Source: UBA525 sp964589765 (lineage in GTDB: Archaea > Nanobdellota > Nanobdellia > Woesearchaeales > UBA525). Taken from it: DNA of 55,167 nt. This document shows positions 40,237 through 49,134 of the stretch, piece by piece (the first letter of the stretch is position 1; every line of letters starts with the position of its first letter). The position numbers and the translations under genes are program-made. The stretch spans positions 1-55,167 of the forward strand of contig CAZPUM010000006.1 in assembly GCA_964589765.1 (NCBI GenBank), in the 5' to 3' direction. The notes under the pieces were generated by a model. It saw only the letters and a list, made by a program, of their open reading frames with translations. It was not told the DNA's origin and made no database searches.

Positions 40237-41544
40237 ATGCTAGATGCAAAGTTTATCAGAGAAAACATTGATGAGCTCAAAGATACTATTGAGCGCCAGA
40301 AAAAGCCAGAACTACTCGATTCATTAAACAAGTTATTAGAACTTGATGAGGAGTGGCGCAAACTGAAAAAAAGTTCCGACTCGCTACGCTCCGAGAGAAA
40401 CCAGGTTTCTGAAGCCATAAACAATGCAAAGAAACAAGGATTACCTGCAGACGAGTTCATAAAGCAGGCAAAAGAGATTCCTCAGAGACTTAAAGATACA
40501 GAAGACAAGATGCTCAAGCTTGAAGTGGATATGCACTCTCTTAGAAAAAAGATTCCTAACGTGATGCATAAGGATGTTCCTTTCGGTAAGGACGAAACAG
40601 AAAATGTTGAAATCAAGACGTGGGGCGACAAACCAAAGTTCAGTTTTAAAGTCAAGAATCATGTAGAAATAACAGAAGAACTGGGCGTTGCGGACTTTGA
40701 ACAGGCGGCCACAACAACGGGGAACGGTTTTTACTTTCTCAAAGGTGATTTAGGGTTATTGAATCAGGCACTATTAAGGTTCGCATTCGAAAAGTTAACT
40801 CTGAAAGGGTATACCTATGTAGAACCACCTTTGATGGTAAGAAAACATATTCTGGACTCAGCCATGGATACAGATGCCTTTGACCAGACAATCTATAGGA
40901 TTGTCGAGGACTCTGAAGACCCACTCTGCATGATTGGAACAGCAGAGCATGTTCTTTTGGGAATGCATGAAAACGAAATACTCACAGAGGACGAACTTCC
41001 CAAAAAATACGCGGGTTACTCGATGTGTTTCAGACAGGAGATTGGCAGTCATGGCATTAACGAGAAGGGATTATGGAGAACTCACCAGTTCAACAAGGTT
41101 GAACAATTCATCTTCTGCCTTCCCGAACAGTCTTGGGATATGTACGACGAACTCCTGGCCAACTCAGAAGAGATTCTTCAAGAACTGAAGTTACCCTACA
41201 GGGTTATCGAATTATGTACTGGCGACTTGGCAGTCTGGAAATCAAGGTCTCACGACCTTGAAGTGTGGCGACCCACAACAGAAGATTACGGAGAGGTAAT
41301 GTCTTGCAGTAACTGTACAAACTACCAGGCCACAGACCTAAACATTCGTTACAAAAAGCGCGACGGCGACACAGGTGTTGTTCACACTCTAAACAATACC
41401 GCTTTGGCAACCTCCCGAATAATGGTTGCTATACTGGAGAACTATCAACAGGAAGACGGTTCTGTTATTGTACCAGAAGTACTAAGACCTTACATGATGG
41501 ACAAAGAAAAACTTGAGCCTATTGAGAAGGGAAAGAAGTACTAA
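40237..41544 (+). CDS. serS: Seryl-tRNA synthetase, common (bacterial-type) form
   Basis: 435 residues. The N-terminal long coiled-coil arm (about 1-105, MLDAKFIRENIDELKDTIERQ) binds the long variable arm of tRNA-Ser. The class II core has motif 2 (CFRQEIGSHGINEKGLWRTHQF) and motif 3 (NTALATSRIMVAILENYQ). This is the common form, not the rare methanogen form. The ATG is leaderless behind TTTATATC near 40209. It overlaps the convergent 2H phosphoesterase gene by 26 bases. Confidence 0.95.
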   Translation: MLDAKFIRENIDELKDTIERQKKPELLDSLNKLLELDEEWRKLKKSSDSLRSERNQVSEAINNAKKQGLPADEFIKQAKEIPQRLKDTEDKMLKLEVDMHSLRKKIPNVMHKDVPFGKDETENVEIKTWGDKPKFSFKVKNHVEITEELGVADFEQAATTTGNGFYFLKGDLGLLNQALLRFAFEKLTLKGYTYVEPPLMVRKHILDSAMDTDAFDQTIYRIVEDSEDPLCMIGTAEHVLLGMHENEILTEDELPKKYAGYSMCFRQEIGSHGINEKGLWRTHQFNKVEQFIFCLPEQSWDMYDELLANSEEILQELKLPYRVIELCTGDLAVWKSRSHDLEVWRPTTEDYGEVMSCSNCTNYQATDLNIRYKKRDGDTGVVHTLNNTALATSRIMVAILENYQQEDGSVIVPEVLRPYMMDKEKLEPIEKGKKY

Positions 41545-42157
41545 GCTTAAACACACCTAGTGGTTCCACACAGGTACCGTGTTCGCCCATAGAAAACACT
41601 GCTACTTCATCACACATAAACTTGGGCAACCTGATACTTACATTGTTGATAACATTCATTGCCACGTTTTCGTCCTTAAACCTCGCAAGGGTCATGTGGG
41701 GTGCCCAAGCTGAAAGAACTCTAGGATGGCCGTATTCCAGAATAAACCTTTGAGCCTCCTCAGGGAGCTTCTCAAAATAAGATTCGTCCCTATACCTAGG
41801 AAGAAGATGCCCCTCCCTCAATGGGTTAAGAACTTTCAAAGCTGCTTCGTGGAATATACCCAGTTGGGGTGTTCTTTCGAAACTCATCATGACATAACCG
41901 TGAGTTCCACTAACCACTTTGGGCCTCAGTTCAATCTCAGAAAACCTCTGAGCCATGTGCCTGGCCATAGCCATAACTTTTCTTACATTTTTCTCAGGAT
42001 AACCTGGACTATAGAGAGTTATGTGAGGGAAATAAACCCTATCATCAAGAACAAACTCAGTATCCCCCACACCCGATAATTTTTTGCTAATCCTGTTTAT
42101 CTGTTCTCTGATATGCATAGGAGGTCGTAAAACAAAGTTGAGTCTGATAATGTCCAC
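41519..42157 (-). CDS. 2H phosphoesterase (2'-5' RNA ligase-like)
   Basis: 212 residues with the two HxT motifs of the 2H superfamily: FPHITLY (about 43-49) and APHMTLARF (about 152-160). Members hydrolyse or form 2'-5' or cyclic phosphodiester bonds, for example in tRNA processing or cyclic nucleotide turnover. The stop lies inside the serS 3' end in antisense. Exact substrate unknown. Confidence 0.8.
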   Translation of the reverse strand: MDIIRLNFVLRPPMHIREQINRISKKLSGVGDTEFVLDDRVYFPHITLYSPGYPEKNVRKVMAMARHMAQRFSEIELRPKVVSGTHGYVMMSFERTPQLGIFHEAALKVLNPLREGHLLPRYRDESYFEKLPEEAQRFILEYGHPRVLSAWAPHMTLARFKDENVAMNVINNVSIRLPKFMCDEVAVFSMGEHGTCVEPLGVFKLSTSFPSQ

Positions 42158-42238
42158 ACAGGAACAGAACGCCTATAACATAAGAATTTTACCATTATCG
42201 AGGAAGTTTTATATACAAATAGCCCATTTTTCACGCAT

Positions 42239-42592
42239 ATGAGCGACGAGAAACAGGAGGATAGTCTCCAAGACGTGAATTTTGACGAAGACGAGACTCT
42301 TGAAGCCGTACAAAAAGATTTTGAGGCCGCAATAGATTTGGCCCAAAAAATCAAACATGATGTAGAGGCAGAGGTATTTGATCACGTTGGAAAGGATGAG
42401 AAAGACCAGTGTGGTTACTGTGGTCAGTGCTTTGGTCCTGATGATATTGTCGTCGAAAAAGAAATCTATGGAAAGGAGTGGCGTTTCTGTGATGAACAGT
42501 GCCTGAAAGATTTTATGGACGCCAGTAACTTCAAAGATGAGAACCTTGATGCTGAAACAGATATAGATTTTAGTATTGAGAAAGATGAGTAA
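42239..42592 (+). CDS. Acidic protein with a TRASH/MYM-like zinc finger
   Basis: 117 residues. Both ends are strongly acidic. The centre has CGYCGQCFGPDDIV, then GKEWRFCDEQCLKDFM: two Cys pairs around a treble-clef-like fold similar to TRASH metal-binding domains (YC..C-x18-FC...C). These domains sense or bind metals or act in protein contacts. TTTTATATAC near 42211 makes the ATG at 42239 leaderless. Confidence 0.7.
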   Translation: MSDEKQEDSLQDVNFDEDETLEAVQKDFEAAIDLAQKIKHDVEAEVFDHVGKDEKDQCGYCGQCFGPDDIVVEKEIYGKEWRFCDEQCLKDFMDASNFKDENLDAETDIDFSIEKDE

Positions 42593-42624
42593 GTTTTTTT
42601 AAATAGGAATCCCTGATGACTAGT

Positions 42625-43044
42625 ATGGCAAAGCTTCCAGGCTGGTCTTTCATGGTTGTAGGGGTCCTTATGATTCTCTATGTTGGCTTTATTGAGAGAC
42701 GAACAGAAGCCAACCTGATAATTTTCTTCTGGCTTGGAATTGTGTTTATAGCTTGGGGCTTTTTACGTGAGATTAATCAAAGGGTTCTGAAAACCAGAAA
42801 GAAACCCCCCAAGCCTAAAGTAGGCCCTCCAAAAAGAGAGGTCAAACATGACACACACAAGCATCCTGCAGGACATCAAGTCCATGGTCAGAGCCCTCAC
42901 GAGACACACATTCACACAAGACCCCTTGGACACCAGCATGAGAGTCATCCTTACGAGAAGCCTCACAAAACATGCCCAAGGTGTCATGCTTACAACACCC
43001 TACACGCAAAGCACTGCACCAAGTGCGCACACCAGTTTTACTGA
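42625..43044 (+). CDS. Membrane protein with His-rich tail and zinc ribbon
   Basis: 139 residues: two membrane helices (about 5-25 and 28-48), a basic linker rich in Lys/Pro, a His-rich stretch (about 75-115 with many HxxH), and a C-terminal zinc ribbon CPRCHAYNTLHAKHCTKC. The His-rich part may store or sense Zn, Ni or Cu. TTTTTAAATAG near 42600 supports the ATG at 42625. The stop overlaps the next ATG (TGATG). Confidence 0.65.
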   Translation: MAKLPGWSFMVVGVLMILYVGFIERRTEANLIIFFWLGIVFIAWGFLREINQRVLKTRKKPPKPKVGPPKREVKHDTHKHPAGHQVHGQSPHETHIHTRPLGHQHESHPYEKPHKTCPRCHAYNTLHAKHCTKCAHQFY

Positions 43045-43565
43045 TGGAATACAGTACACTTTACGAAAAGCCACTGACCTCTGAGTCTATAATCAGACTG
43101 ATGGAGAATATGAGGGAATATTTTTGTGAAAGCGAAACCCGCCCTAACAAATTTATTGACACAGCAAACCGTTCTTTAGATATACCCCTATTTGGTTTCC
43201 GGGAAGATTCTGGAAACATTTACCTTGATATGGACCTCACAATGCTCGTTCTTACACGTGAAAGAGAAAGTAAAATACACACAGTTACTCAAAAGGCCCT
43301 GGGGTTCCTAGGTCTCAACGACAGCAATAACCTCAATGAACGGTATGCTCGCCTTTTGAGAAGGTCCCCTGAACTAGTACCCTCCCTTGAGAGTATGGCA
43401 AAAGAAAGGGATGATTTTGATTTTGTTAAAGAGTTATGTGACGACGAGGATTACTGCGGTCCTGGCTGTTGTAAAACTGTAGGCTATAGGCCGGATATTG
43501 TTTCTATAAGAATCAGAACCAAGCCTCACGCTTCAAATTCTGTTCGGGAACGCCCATCTTCCTGA
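43044..43565 (+). CDS. Unknown protein with Cys-rich C-terminal part (173 aa)
   Basis: Starts MEYSTLYEK at the ATG overlapping the previous stop. It has a mixed fold, and near the end a segment CDDEDYCGPGCCKTVGYRPD with four Cys that may bind metal. The last 53 bases overlap the end of the convergent oxidoreductase gene. Coupling with the His-rich membrane protein suggests a shared metal-related role, but this is only context. Confidence 0.5.
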   Translation: MEYSTLYEKPLTSESIIRLMENMREYFCESETRPNKFIDTANRSLDIPLFGFREDSGNIYLDMDLTMLVLTRERESKIHTVTQKALGFLGLNDSNNLNERYARLLRRSPELVPSLESMAKERDDFDFVKELCDDEDYCGPGCCKTVGYRPDIVSIRIRTKPHASNSVRERPSS

Positions 43566-44214
43566 GAATGTGGAACATAGTCTCTATGTACTGCGCGGGA
43601 CCACAACAGTAAAAAACATAATCCTTGTAGTCAGGAAGTTCCTCCAATAACATTTCTTCACTAATTCTTTTTGTGTAGTAAACCCATCCCTCAGGCACAT
43701 CTCTTGTTAAGGTGAAAACTGTCTTTGTTTTTTCAGACTGCATTTTTTCCAGTTCATCAAACCAAATCATATGGTCTTTTGTTTTACAACTATAGAAAAG
43801 AACCGACGATTTGTCAGTCTCGAAGTCACGAACCCAACGCATCATTGATATAAAAGGAGTTACTCCAATTCCCCCTGCAAGCATACAGAACTTCTTTTCT
43901 TCACCAACTACAAACCTGCCAAAAGGACCTTTTATCTGAACCCTTTCACCAATAATCATCTCGGACATTTTCTTTGTGACATTACCTATAATTTCAACAC
44001 CCAGCTCAACTATTTCTTTTTCAACAGGACTGTTTACTATACTGAATGGCGCAGGTTTTTCTCCTTCAAGAAATATACTCACGTATTGCCCTGGTTTGAA
44101 CTCTATCTTTTTATCCAGCTTAAACCTAAAAATCCACAATTTATCGTGCACATTCTTTTTCTCAACAAGTTCTGCGTCATAGGAATCAAACCTAGGCAAT
44201 TCAGGCGCAACCAT
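43513..44214 (-). CDS. FNR-like FAD/NAD(P)H oxidoreductase
   Basis: 233 residues. FAD domain: FKPGQYVSIFLEGEKPAPFSIVNSP (RxYS-like loop replaced by PFSI). NAD(P) domain: MLAGGIGVTPFISMMRW and YVFYCCGPAQYIETM, ending with the aromatic AWF. No ferredoxin or globin domain is fused, so it must pass electrons to a separate partner. The ATG at 44214 is leaderless behind GTTAAATAGT (minus-strand TATA near 44240). Divergent from the Fic gene. Confidence 0.85.
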   Translation of the reverse strand: MVAPELPRFDSYDAELVEKKNVHDKLWIFRFKLDKKIEFKPGQYVSIFLEGEKPAPFSIVNSPVEKEIVELGVEIIGNVTKKMSEMIIGERVQIKGPFGRFVVGEEKKFCMLAGGIGVTPFISMMRWVRDFETDKSSVLFYSCKTKDHMIWFDELEKMQSEKTKTVFTLTRDVPEGWVYYTKRISEEMLLEELPDYKDYVFYCCGPAQYIETMFHILRKMGVPEQNLKREAWF

Positions 44215-44235
44215 AATACCAATTAAAAACAGACT

Positions 44236-44270
44236 GTTAAATAGTTTCTGGAGTGAAATGATATATTTAA
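44236..44270. promoter_or_regulatory. Divergent promoters of the FNR-like and Fic genes
   Basis: GTTAAATAGT (44236-44245) serves the minus-strand oxidoreductase; ATATATTTAA (44261-44270) serves the Fic gene, whose ATG at 44317 follows a GAGGGAGA ribosome site. The two boxes are only 15 bases apart, so the two genes may interfere with each other. Confidence 0.5.
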
Positions 44271-44316
44271 TAATGGCCGGAGATTCCCAAAAATAAGAGT
44301 AGAGGGAGACATAACC

Positions 44317-45222
44317 ATGAACCATTTTACCGACGCATGCCGTGTGGAAAAAATCCGCCCACCAACATTCAGAGAATTAGTTGAAATCACAGTAAATCAC
44401 GATTTGGAATGTATGGATATTGATTACTACGGAGAGATATATTCACAAGAGAAACCGGATACACATACCTGTAAAGGAGATGTTAATACAGGATATGATT
44501 ATGGGGATACTGACAAAACCCCCGAAATGACTGAATCGGAAAGAAACTACCTAAAGATAATCAGAGACTCACACAGGCCGTCAATACAAGAGGATAACAC
44601 GAGTTATGATTGGGAAATGGTTAACGACAGCGCCATAGACCCTGGTCCAGCCTGGTCTACAAGACCTGAAAAAGAGGAAGATACATATCTAGATTGGGAC
44701 CCTAACCCTAATTCGTACTACAAACTTGTAGGAGTTAACCCAAAAAATGCTCCAAGGTTCAACACAGATATCTTAATTCCTCTGACAAAAATCGGACTGA
44801 CTGAAGAGAATATTTTATACATCGGAAGCTTAATCGAACCAAACCATTCATCAAGAATCAGGACTGAACCTGTTTGTCTAAAAGGAAAATCTGGAGTGGA
44901 CAAGTTTGTTAATTTCCCGGAACCAGAAACAGTAAGACATGATTTCGATACTCTTTTAGCATACTGTAGAAACAATCCCGACAATCTTGACAGAGTTGAA
45001 CTAGCAGCGGCATTCGCATACGGTTTCTGTATGGTACACCCGTTCACAGACGGCAATGGGAGAACATCAAGATTGTTAGCAAACCACTTCTTGAAAGAGG
45101 GAGAACAGTTCAAATCAAAACTGTCAGACAGAGTAGACTACAGAAAGGCCTGTTTAAAGGTCAACGAGACAGGAGACCTCAACGACATGTGTGATTACTT
45201 CCACAGCAGACTTATCAACTAA
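44317..45222 (+). CDS. Fic-domain protein (putative AMP transferase)
   Basis: 301 residues. The Fic core in the C-terminal part has the complete catalytic motif HPFTDGNGR (241-249) with the target-docking region before it. The first 140 residues are acidic and without a known domain. Fic enzymes attach AMP or other phosphate groups to proteins. An inhibitory motif (S/T)xxxE(G/N) is not obvious. Whether it is a toxin, regulator or host-directed effector cannot be told. Confidence 0.85.
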   Translation: MNHFTDACRVEKIRPPTFRELVEITVNHDLECMDIDYYGEIYSQEKPDTHTCKGDVNTGYDYGDTDKTPEMTESERNYLKIIRDSHRPSIQEDNTSYDWEMVNDSAIDPGPAWSTRPEKEEDTYLDWDPNPNSYYKLVGVNPKNAPRFNTDILIPLTKIGLTEENILYIGSLIEPNHSSRIRTEPVCLKGKSGVDKFVNFPEPETVRHDFDTLLAYCRNNPDNLDRVELAAAFAYGFCMVHPFTDGNGRTSRLLANHFLKEGEQFKSKLSDRVDYRKACLKVNETGDLNDMCDYFHSRLIN

Positions 45223-45254
45223 AAACATAAAAACCCCCCTTCAAAACTGCCAAC

Positions 45255-45821
45255 ATGGAAAAGGAGCAGTTCAAAAACGAAAAGGGCGAGTACAGAGTCA
45301 AAGGCGACGAGATTATAGGTGATTTAATCAAGGTTTTTCCCAAGGCCGCTCCTGTTATGATGTCGTTCGGACTCCATTGTGTCGGTTGCGCAGCAAACAG
45401 CTACGACACAGTCAGGAATGGAGCGAAGCTTCATGGTATGGAGGACGAGACTATAGACCAGATGATTTCTGAAATTAACAAATCTATCAACAAGGTTGTT
45501 GAGTTGCTTGAGTTTACACCTAATGCCATCAAGAAGGTCAAGGAACTTAGGGAGGAAGAATCGGACAAGAAAGACTGGCCTCTGAGAATAATTATTTCTC
45601 AGGGAGGATGCGCAGGTTTCAACTATGATATGGATTTCGCAAACGACCAGACTGATAATGATATGGTATTCGAATTTGACGACCTCACAGTTCTGGTCGA
45701 CAAGGATAGTTTTAAGATGTTAAAGGGAAGTTCTATTGATTTTGTAGACAGCCTAATGGGAAGTGGTTTCAAAATCGACAATCCAAACGCTTCAAACAGT
45801 TGCGGTTGCGGTAACAGTTAA
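45255..45821 (+). CDS. DUF1858 - A-type Fe-S carrier fusion
   Basis: 188 residues. Residues about 15-75 are DUF1858 (GDLIKVFPKAAPVMMSFGLHCVGCAAN), a small CxxC domain seen in hybrid-cluster and ScdA/RIC proteins. Residues about 90-188 are an IscA/ErpA-type carrier with QGGCAGFNY and the final SCGCGNS, giving the three conserved Cys. It should carry Fe-S clusters; the DUF1858 part may add iron or redox handling. It is convergent with the nitroreductase gene (four-base overlap). Confidence 0.88.
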   Translation: MEKEQFKNEKGEYRVKGDEIIGDLIKVFPKAAPVMMSFGLHCVGCAANSYDTVRNGAKLHGMEDETIDQMISEINKSINKVVELLEFTPNAIKKVKELREEESDKKDWPLRIIISQGGCAGFNYDMDFANDQTDNDMVFEFDDLTVLVDKDSFKMLKGSSIDFVDSLMGSGFKIDNPNASNSCGCGNS

Positions 45822-46579
45822 CGTCTATACTCATCTTTCTTTAAACTATCAAGAACCGAATCTATGTGTTTTCTAGCCCTGTGAAAAGAGTGCTCTCCAG
45901 GTTTCTCGACCTGAGTTTTTTTGCGCTCTTCACGCTTCTTCTGCACCTGCTCGACAACATGTTTTGTGTGCCCTTTCACTTTTTGGCCCAGCATTCTCCA
46001 TTCTGTTGCCCAGTCGTAGAACACAAGGTGTGGCCTTTGAACTTTATTACCGAATTTGTTAAAGAAAACATAACTGCCAAACGGCTTCTCCTCTTTAGGG
46101 TCATTAATCCTGTCAGGATATCCAAATAAAAGAATCGCCTGGGGCCTGTGGCGTTCATTAGGAATCTCAAACATATCAGAGACCTTATCCTCATCAAACG
46201 CCCCTATCCACGCCCCACCCAATCCAACAGCATAAGCTGCGAGTAACATGTTCTGCATGGCTGCAGCACAATTCTGTACTGTGTACAGTCTTTTACCTCG
46301 CATCCCGTACATCTGATGGCCGTATTCAACATCGCCTGTGACAACAATAGCGGCCATCGCACTCAATAAAGGCTCTTGTTCCATACAGACAGGGTATAAC
46401 GCACGGATTTTGTCGACGTCTGTAACAACAACAAAACTCCAGTTTTTGATGTTACCACTACTTGGAGCAAGGCAACCAGCCTGGACCACCTGGAGGAGCT
46501 TGTCCATCTCAACAGGCCTTGGAATGAACCGCTTCACCGTTCTCCTGTTGGCTATGACCTCAAAAATGTCCCTGGACAT
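45818..46579 (-). CDS. Nitroreductase-family flavoprotein with basic C-terminal extension
   Basis: 253 residues. The N-terminal start RDIFEVIANRRTVKRFIPRPV gives the FMN-binding Arg motif; CLAPSSGNIKNWSFVVV and GLGGAWIGAFDEDKVSDMFEIP are typical later motifs. Residues about 195-253 form a Lys/Arg/Glu-rich helix beyond the usual fold. It uses NAD(P)H to reduce quinones, nitro compounds or flavins. The ATG at 46579 is leaderless behind TTTATAAG (minus strand near 46603). Confidence 0.88.
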   Translation of the reverse strand: MSRDIFEVIANRRTVKRFIPRPVEMDKLLQVVQAGCLAPSSGNIKNWSFVVVTDVDKIRALYPVCMEQEPLLSAMAAIVVTGDVEYGHQMYGMRGKRLYTVQNCAAAMQNMLLAAYAVGLGGAWIGAFDEDKVSDMFEIPNERHRPQAILLFGYPDRINDPKEEKPFGSYVFFNKFGNKVQRPHLVFYDWATEWRMLGQKVKGHTKHVVEQVQKKREERKKTQVEKPGEHSFHRARKHIDSVLDSLKKDEYRR

Positions 46580-46655
46580 AATATGAATCAACCAATCTGA
46601 CTTATAAATGTTGCTCGGGGTAGCAATTATAAACTGAACCGGTGTCCTCCACGGT

Positions 46656-48560
46656 ATGCAGACAACTTTGTTTCCTTATGACTCAGTTAGACAGGAGCAG
46701 GACAAACTTATCTCGGTTGTATTGGAAACAATTGACAAAAAAGAAAATCTTGTAGTTCACGCACCTACAGGACTGGGAAAGACCGCGGCAACACTGGCCC
46801 CTGCTATCGAACGCGCAATAAAACAAAACAAAGTCGTTATTTTCATGACGTCAAGACTTACCCAGCACATGCTCGCACTAGAGACTGTGAGCAAAATCAG
46901 ACTAAAACACGATATCAAAATCAATGTTGTGGACCTCATAGGAAAAAAACACATGTGTCTCCAACCAGGCGCAAGCCAACTTATGAGCAAAGAGTTTGCA
47001 GACTACTGTAAAGCGATGCGGGAGGACGAACTTTGTAATTTTTACAACCGCCTGAAATCAGGCGAAAAACTTTCTCCCGCCACAGACTCTGCTCTGGTGC
47101 AACTTGGAAGAACATCACCCAACAGTCCAGAGCAGGTGAAGATGGTTTGCGCACAGCAAGAGTATCAATTGTGTCCTTATGAAATCACCATGCTTCAGGC
47201 CGCGGATGCCCGCGTGATAATCACTGATTACAGTTACATTTTTAATCCAAAAATAAGGGCGGGTTTTTTGAACCGTATAGGAAAGAGAATAGAGGACTGT
47301 ATACTTATTGTGGATGAAGGCCACAACCTTCCTGATAGAGTTAAAGACTTAGCAAGTGAGAGAATCACCACAAACACTCTAAAAAGAGCACTTAAAGAGC
47401 TTGAAAAACACAAGGAAGACGGACACACCCATCATATCAAACAGATTGCTGAACTGTTACTCAATTTGTCAGAGGGTGTTGATGAAGAGAGATACATTAC
47501 AAGAGGTGAATTCCTTGAAGGACTTAACAGAATATGCGATATCGAAGAACTTGTTCAGGATTTAGACTCTCTTGCAACTATGATTCGCGAGGAACAAAAA
47601 AGTTCATCTTGTGGTGCCCTAGCAAAGTTCCTTACAGCATGGCAAGAGGACAGAGAAGGGTTTACAAGAATTCTTACAGTTAGAAGACCAAAGGATAACC
47701 AAGAGCACGCACACCCGATTTTTGGAAAACAAGAAGAGACTTTTCTTATGTGCAGTTACAGATGTCTTGACCCAAGTGTTATTGCCCAGCCGGTCTTTCA
47801 GGATGCTTACTCGAGCATAATCATGTCTGGAACATTAACTCCTGTAGATATGTATGCAGAGCTGGTGGGCATTCCTGAAGCAAAAAAAGTAACTCTTACC
47901 AGTCCATTCCCAAGTAAAAACCGACTTAATGTTATAATTCCAAAAACAACAACAAAGTACCAATCAAGAAGTACCGAAATGTACAAACAGATAGCAGAGG
48001 TTACTGCAGATGTGACTGAGGCCATAAAAGGAAACGTTGCAGTTTTCTTCCCAAGTTACCTAGTAATGTCTGAAATCAGGGCGTTCTACCAAACAATGGT
48101 TGACAAAACTGTTTTCAGTGAACATCAGGAGCTCACAAAAGAGGAACGTGAAGAATTGATTGGAAAGTTCAAAGAGTACAGAGGTAACGGCGCAGTACTC
48201 TTGGGAGTTATGGGTGGCAGTTTTAGTGAAGGTATTGACCTCCCCGGCCATGAGCTAAGAGGGGTTATTGTTATTGGTCTGCCGTTAGGAAGACCTGATT
48301 TAGAAACAAAAGCTCTTATTGATTATTATCAGGAAAAATTCGGAAAGGGATGGGAATATGGTTACACGTATCCAGCTTTCAACAAAACTCTTCAATCAGC
48401 CGGAAGATGTATCAGAACAGAAACAGACAGGGGAGTAATAGTTTTTATTGACGAAAGATACGCCTGGCAGAACTACTATTCATGTTTTCCTAAAGACTGG
48501 GATGTGAGAATATCTCTTTTATACAAAAACATGCTGAGGGATTTCTTTAACGATGGATAA
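46656..48560 (+). CDS. xpd: XPD/DinG-family iron-sulfur DNA helicase
   Basis: 634 residues. Motor motifs: PTGLGKT (37-43), ADARVIITDY, DEGHNL (DExH box), SGTLTPVD, MGGSFSEGIDLPG and QSAGRCIRTETDRG (motif VI). Between motifs Ia and II lie five Cys (MCLQ, DYCK, ELCN, MVCA, QLCP), enough for the 4Fe-4S cluster of XPD. It unwinds DNA 5' to 3' in repair. The ATG is leaderless behind AATTATAAAC near 46630. The next gene starts inside its last codons. Confidence 0.92.
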   Translation: MQTTLFPYDSVRQEQDKLISVVLETIDKKENLVVHAPTGLGKTAATLAPAIERAIKQNKVVIFMTSRLTQHMLALETVSKIRLKHDIKINVVDLIGKKHMCLQPGASQLMSKEFADYCKAMREDELCNFYNRLKSGEKLSPATDSALVQLGRTSPNSPEQVKMVCAQQEYQLCPYEITMLQAADARVIITDYSYIFNPKIRAGFLNRIGKRIEDCILIVDEGHNLPDRVKDLASERITTNTLKRALKELEKHKEDGHTHHIKQIAELLLNLSEGVDEERYITRGEFLEGLNRICDIEELVQDLDSLATMIREEQKSSSCGALAKFLTAWQEDREGFTRILTVRRPKDNQEHAHPIFGKQEETFLMCSYRCLDPSVIAQPVFQDAYSSIIMSGTLTPVDMYAELVGIPEAKKVTLTSPFPSKNRLNVIIPKTTTKYQSRSTEMYKQIAEVTADVTEAIKGNVAVFFPSYLVMSEIRAFYQTMVDKTVFSEHQELTKEEREELIGKFKEYRGNGAVLLGVMGGSFSEGIDLPGHELRGVIVIGLPLGRPDLETKALIDYYQEKFGKGWEYGYTYPAFNKTLQSAGRCIRTETDRGVIVFIDERYAWQNYYSCFPKDWDVRISLLYKNMLRDFFNDG

Positions 48561-49134
48561 ATTCAGGATTCTAAAAGATTTCTTCGAAAAAAAAGATACC
48601 GAACTAATCGAAAATAAAGGGTCTAGAGTTTTCGACACCAGCCACGGGATTTTCGGAGTCAGCCATCTTGAAGAGGTTAATAGTTTTTTTACACAGATAG
48701 GGCTGGAAAATTCAAAAGGAATTGTGGATTTGGGTTCTGGCGATGGACGAATAGCAATACTGGCCAGTCTTTTCACGAAGAGCTTGGGCGTTGAAGCTGA
48801 TTCAGACCTTAACATATTAGCCCAAACAAACCTGAAAGAGATTCAGAAAATTATACCAGAAGCAACTAAATGCAAACTGGTTGAAGATGATTACACTGGG
48901 ATGGATTTCTCAGATTACGATGTTTTGTTTACTTACATAGACCACAAGTGGCCCTTAGAACTGGAAGAAAATCTTCTAAAAAAATGGAAAGGCACAGTTT
49001 ACTGCTATAGGAATATCTTTCCGCCAGAAAAACTGAAGAAAGGAAAAACATACTGGGCAGGACAGACTCCTATCGTCTCCTATATTGTGGGTGCCAGCCC
49101 CTGTGCCGACTCTTCCTTCTCCTTATCAAAATGA
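48553..49134 (+). CDS. Class I SAM-dependent methyltransferase
   Basis: 193 residues. SAM-binding motif I is VDLGSGDGRIAI (about 58-69), motif II LGVEAD, and the motif IV region is VLFTYIDHKW rather than a DPPY, so a nucleic-acid amino group is not an obvious target. The ATG at 48553 overlaps the XPD gene end by eight bases. The last 65 bases overlap the convergent surface-protein gene in antisense. Confidence 0.78.
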   Translation: MDKFRILKDFFEKKDTELIENKGSRVFDTSHGIFGVSHLEEVNSFFTQIGLENSKGIVDLGSGDGRIAILASLFTKSLGVEADSDLNILAQTNLKEIQKIIPEATKCKLVEDDYTGMDFSDYDVLFTYIDHKWPLELEENLLKKWKGTVYCYRNIFPPEKLKKGKTYWAGQTPIVSYIVGASPCADSSFSLSK

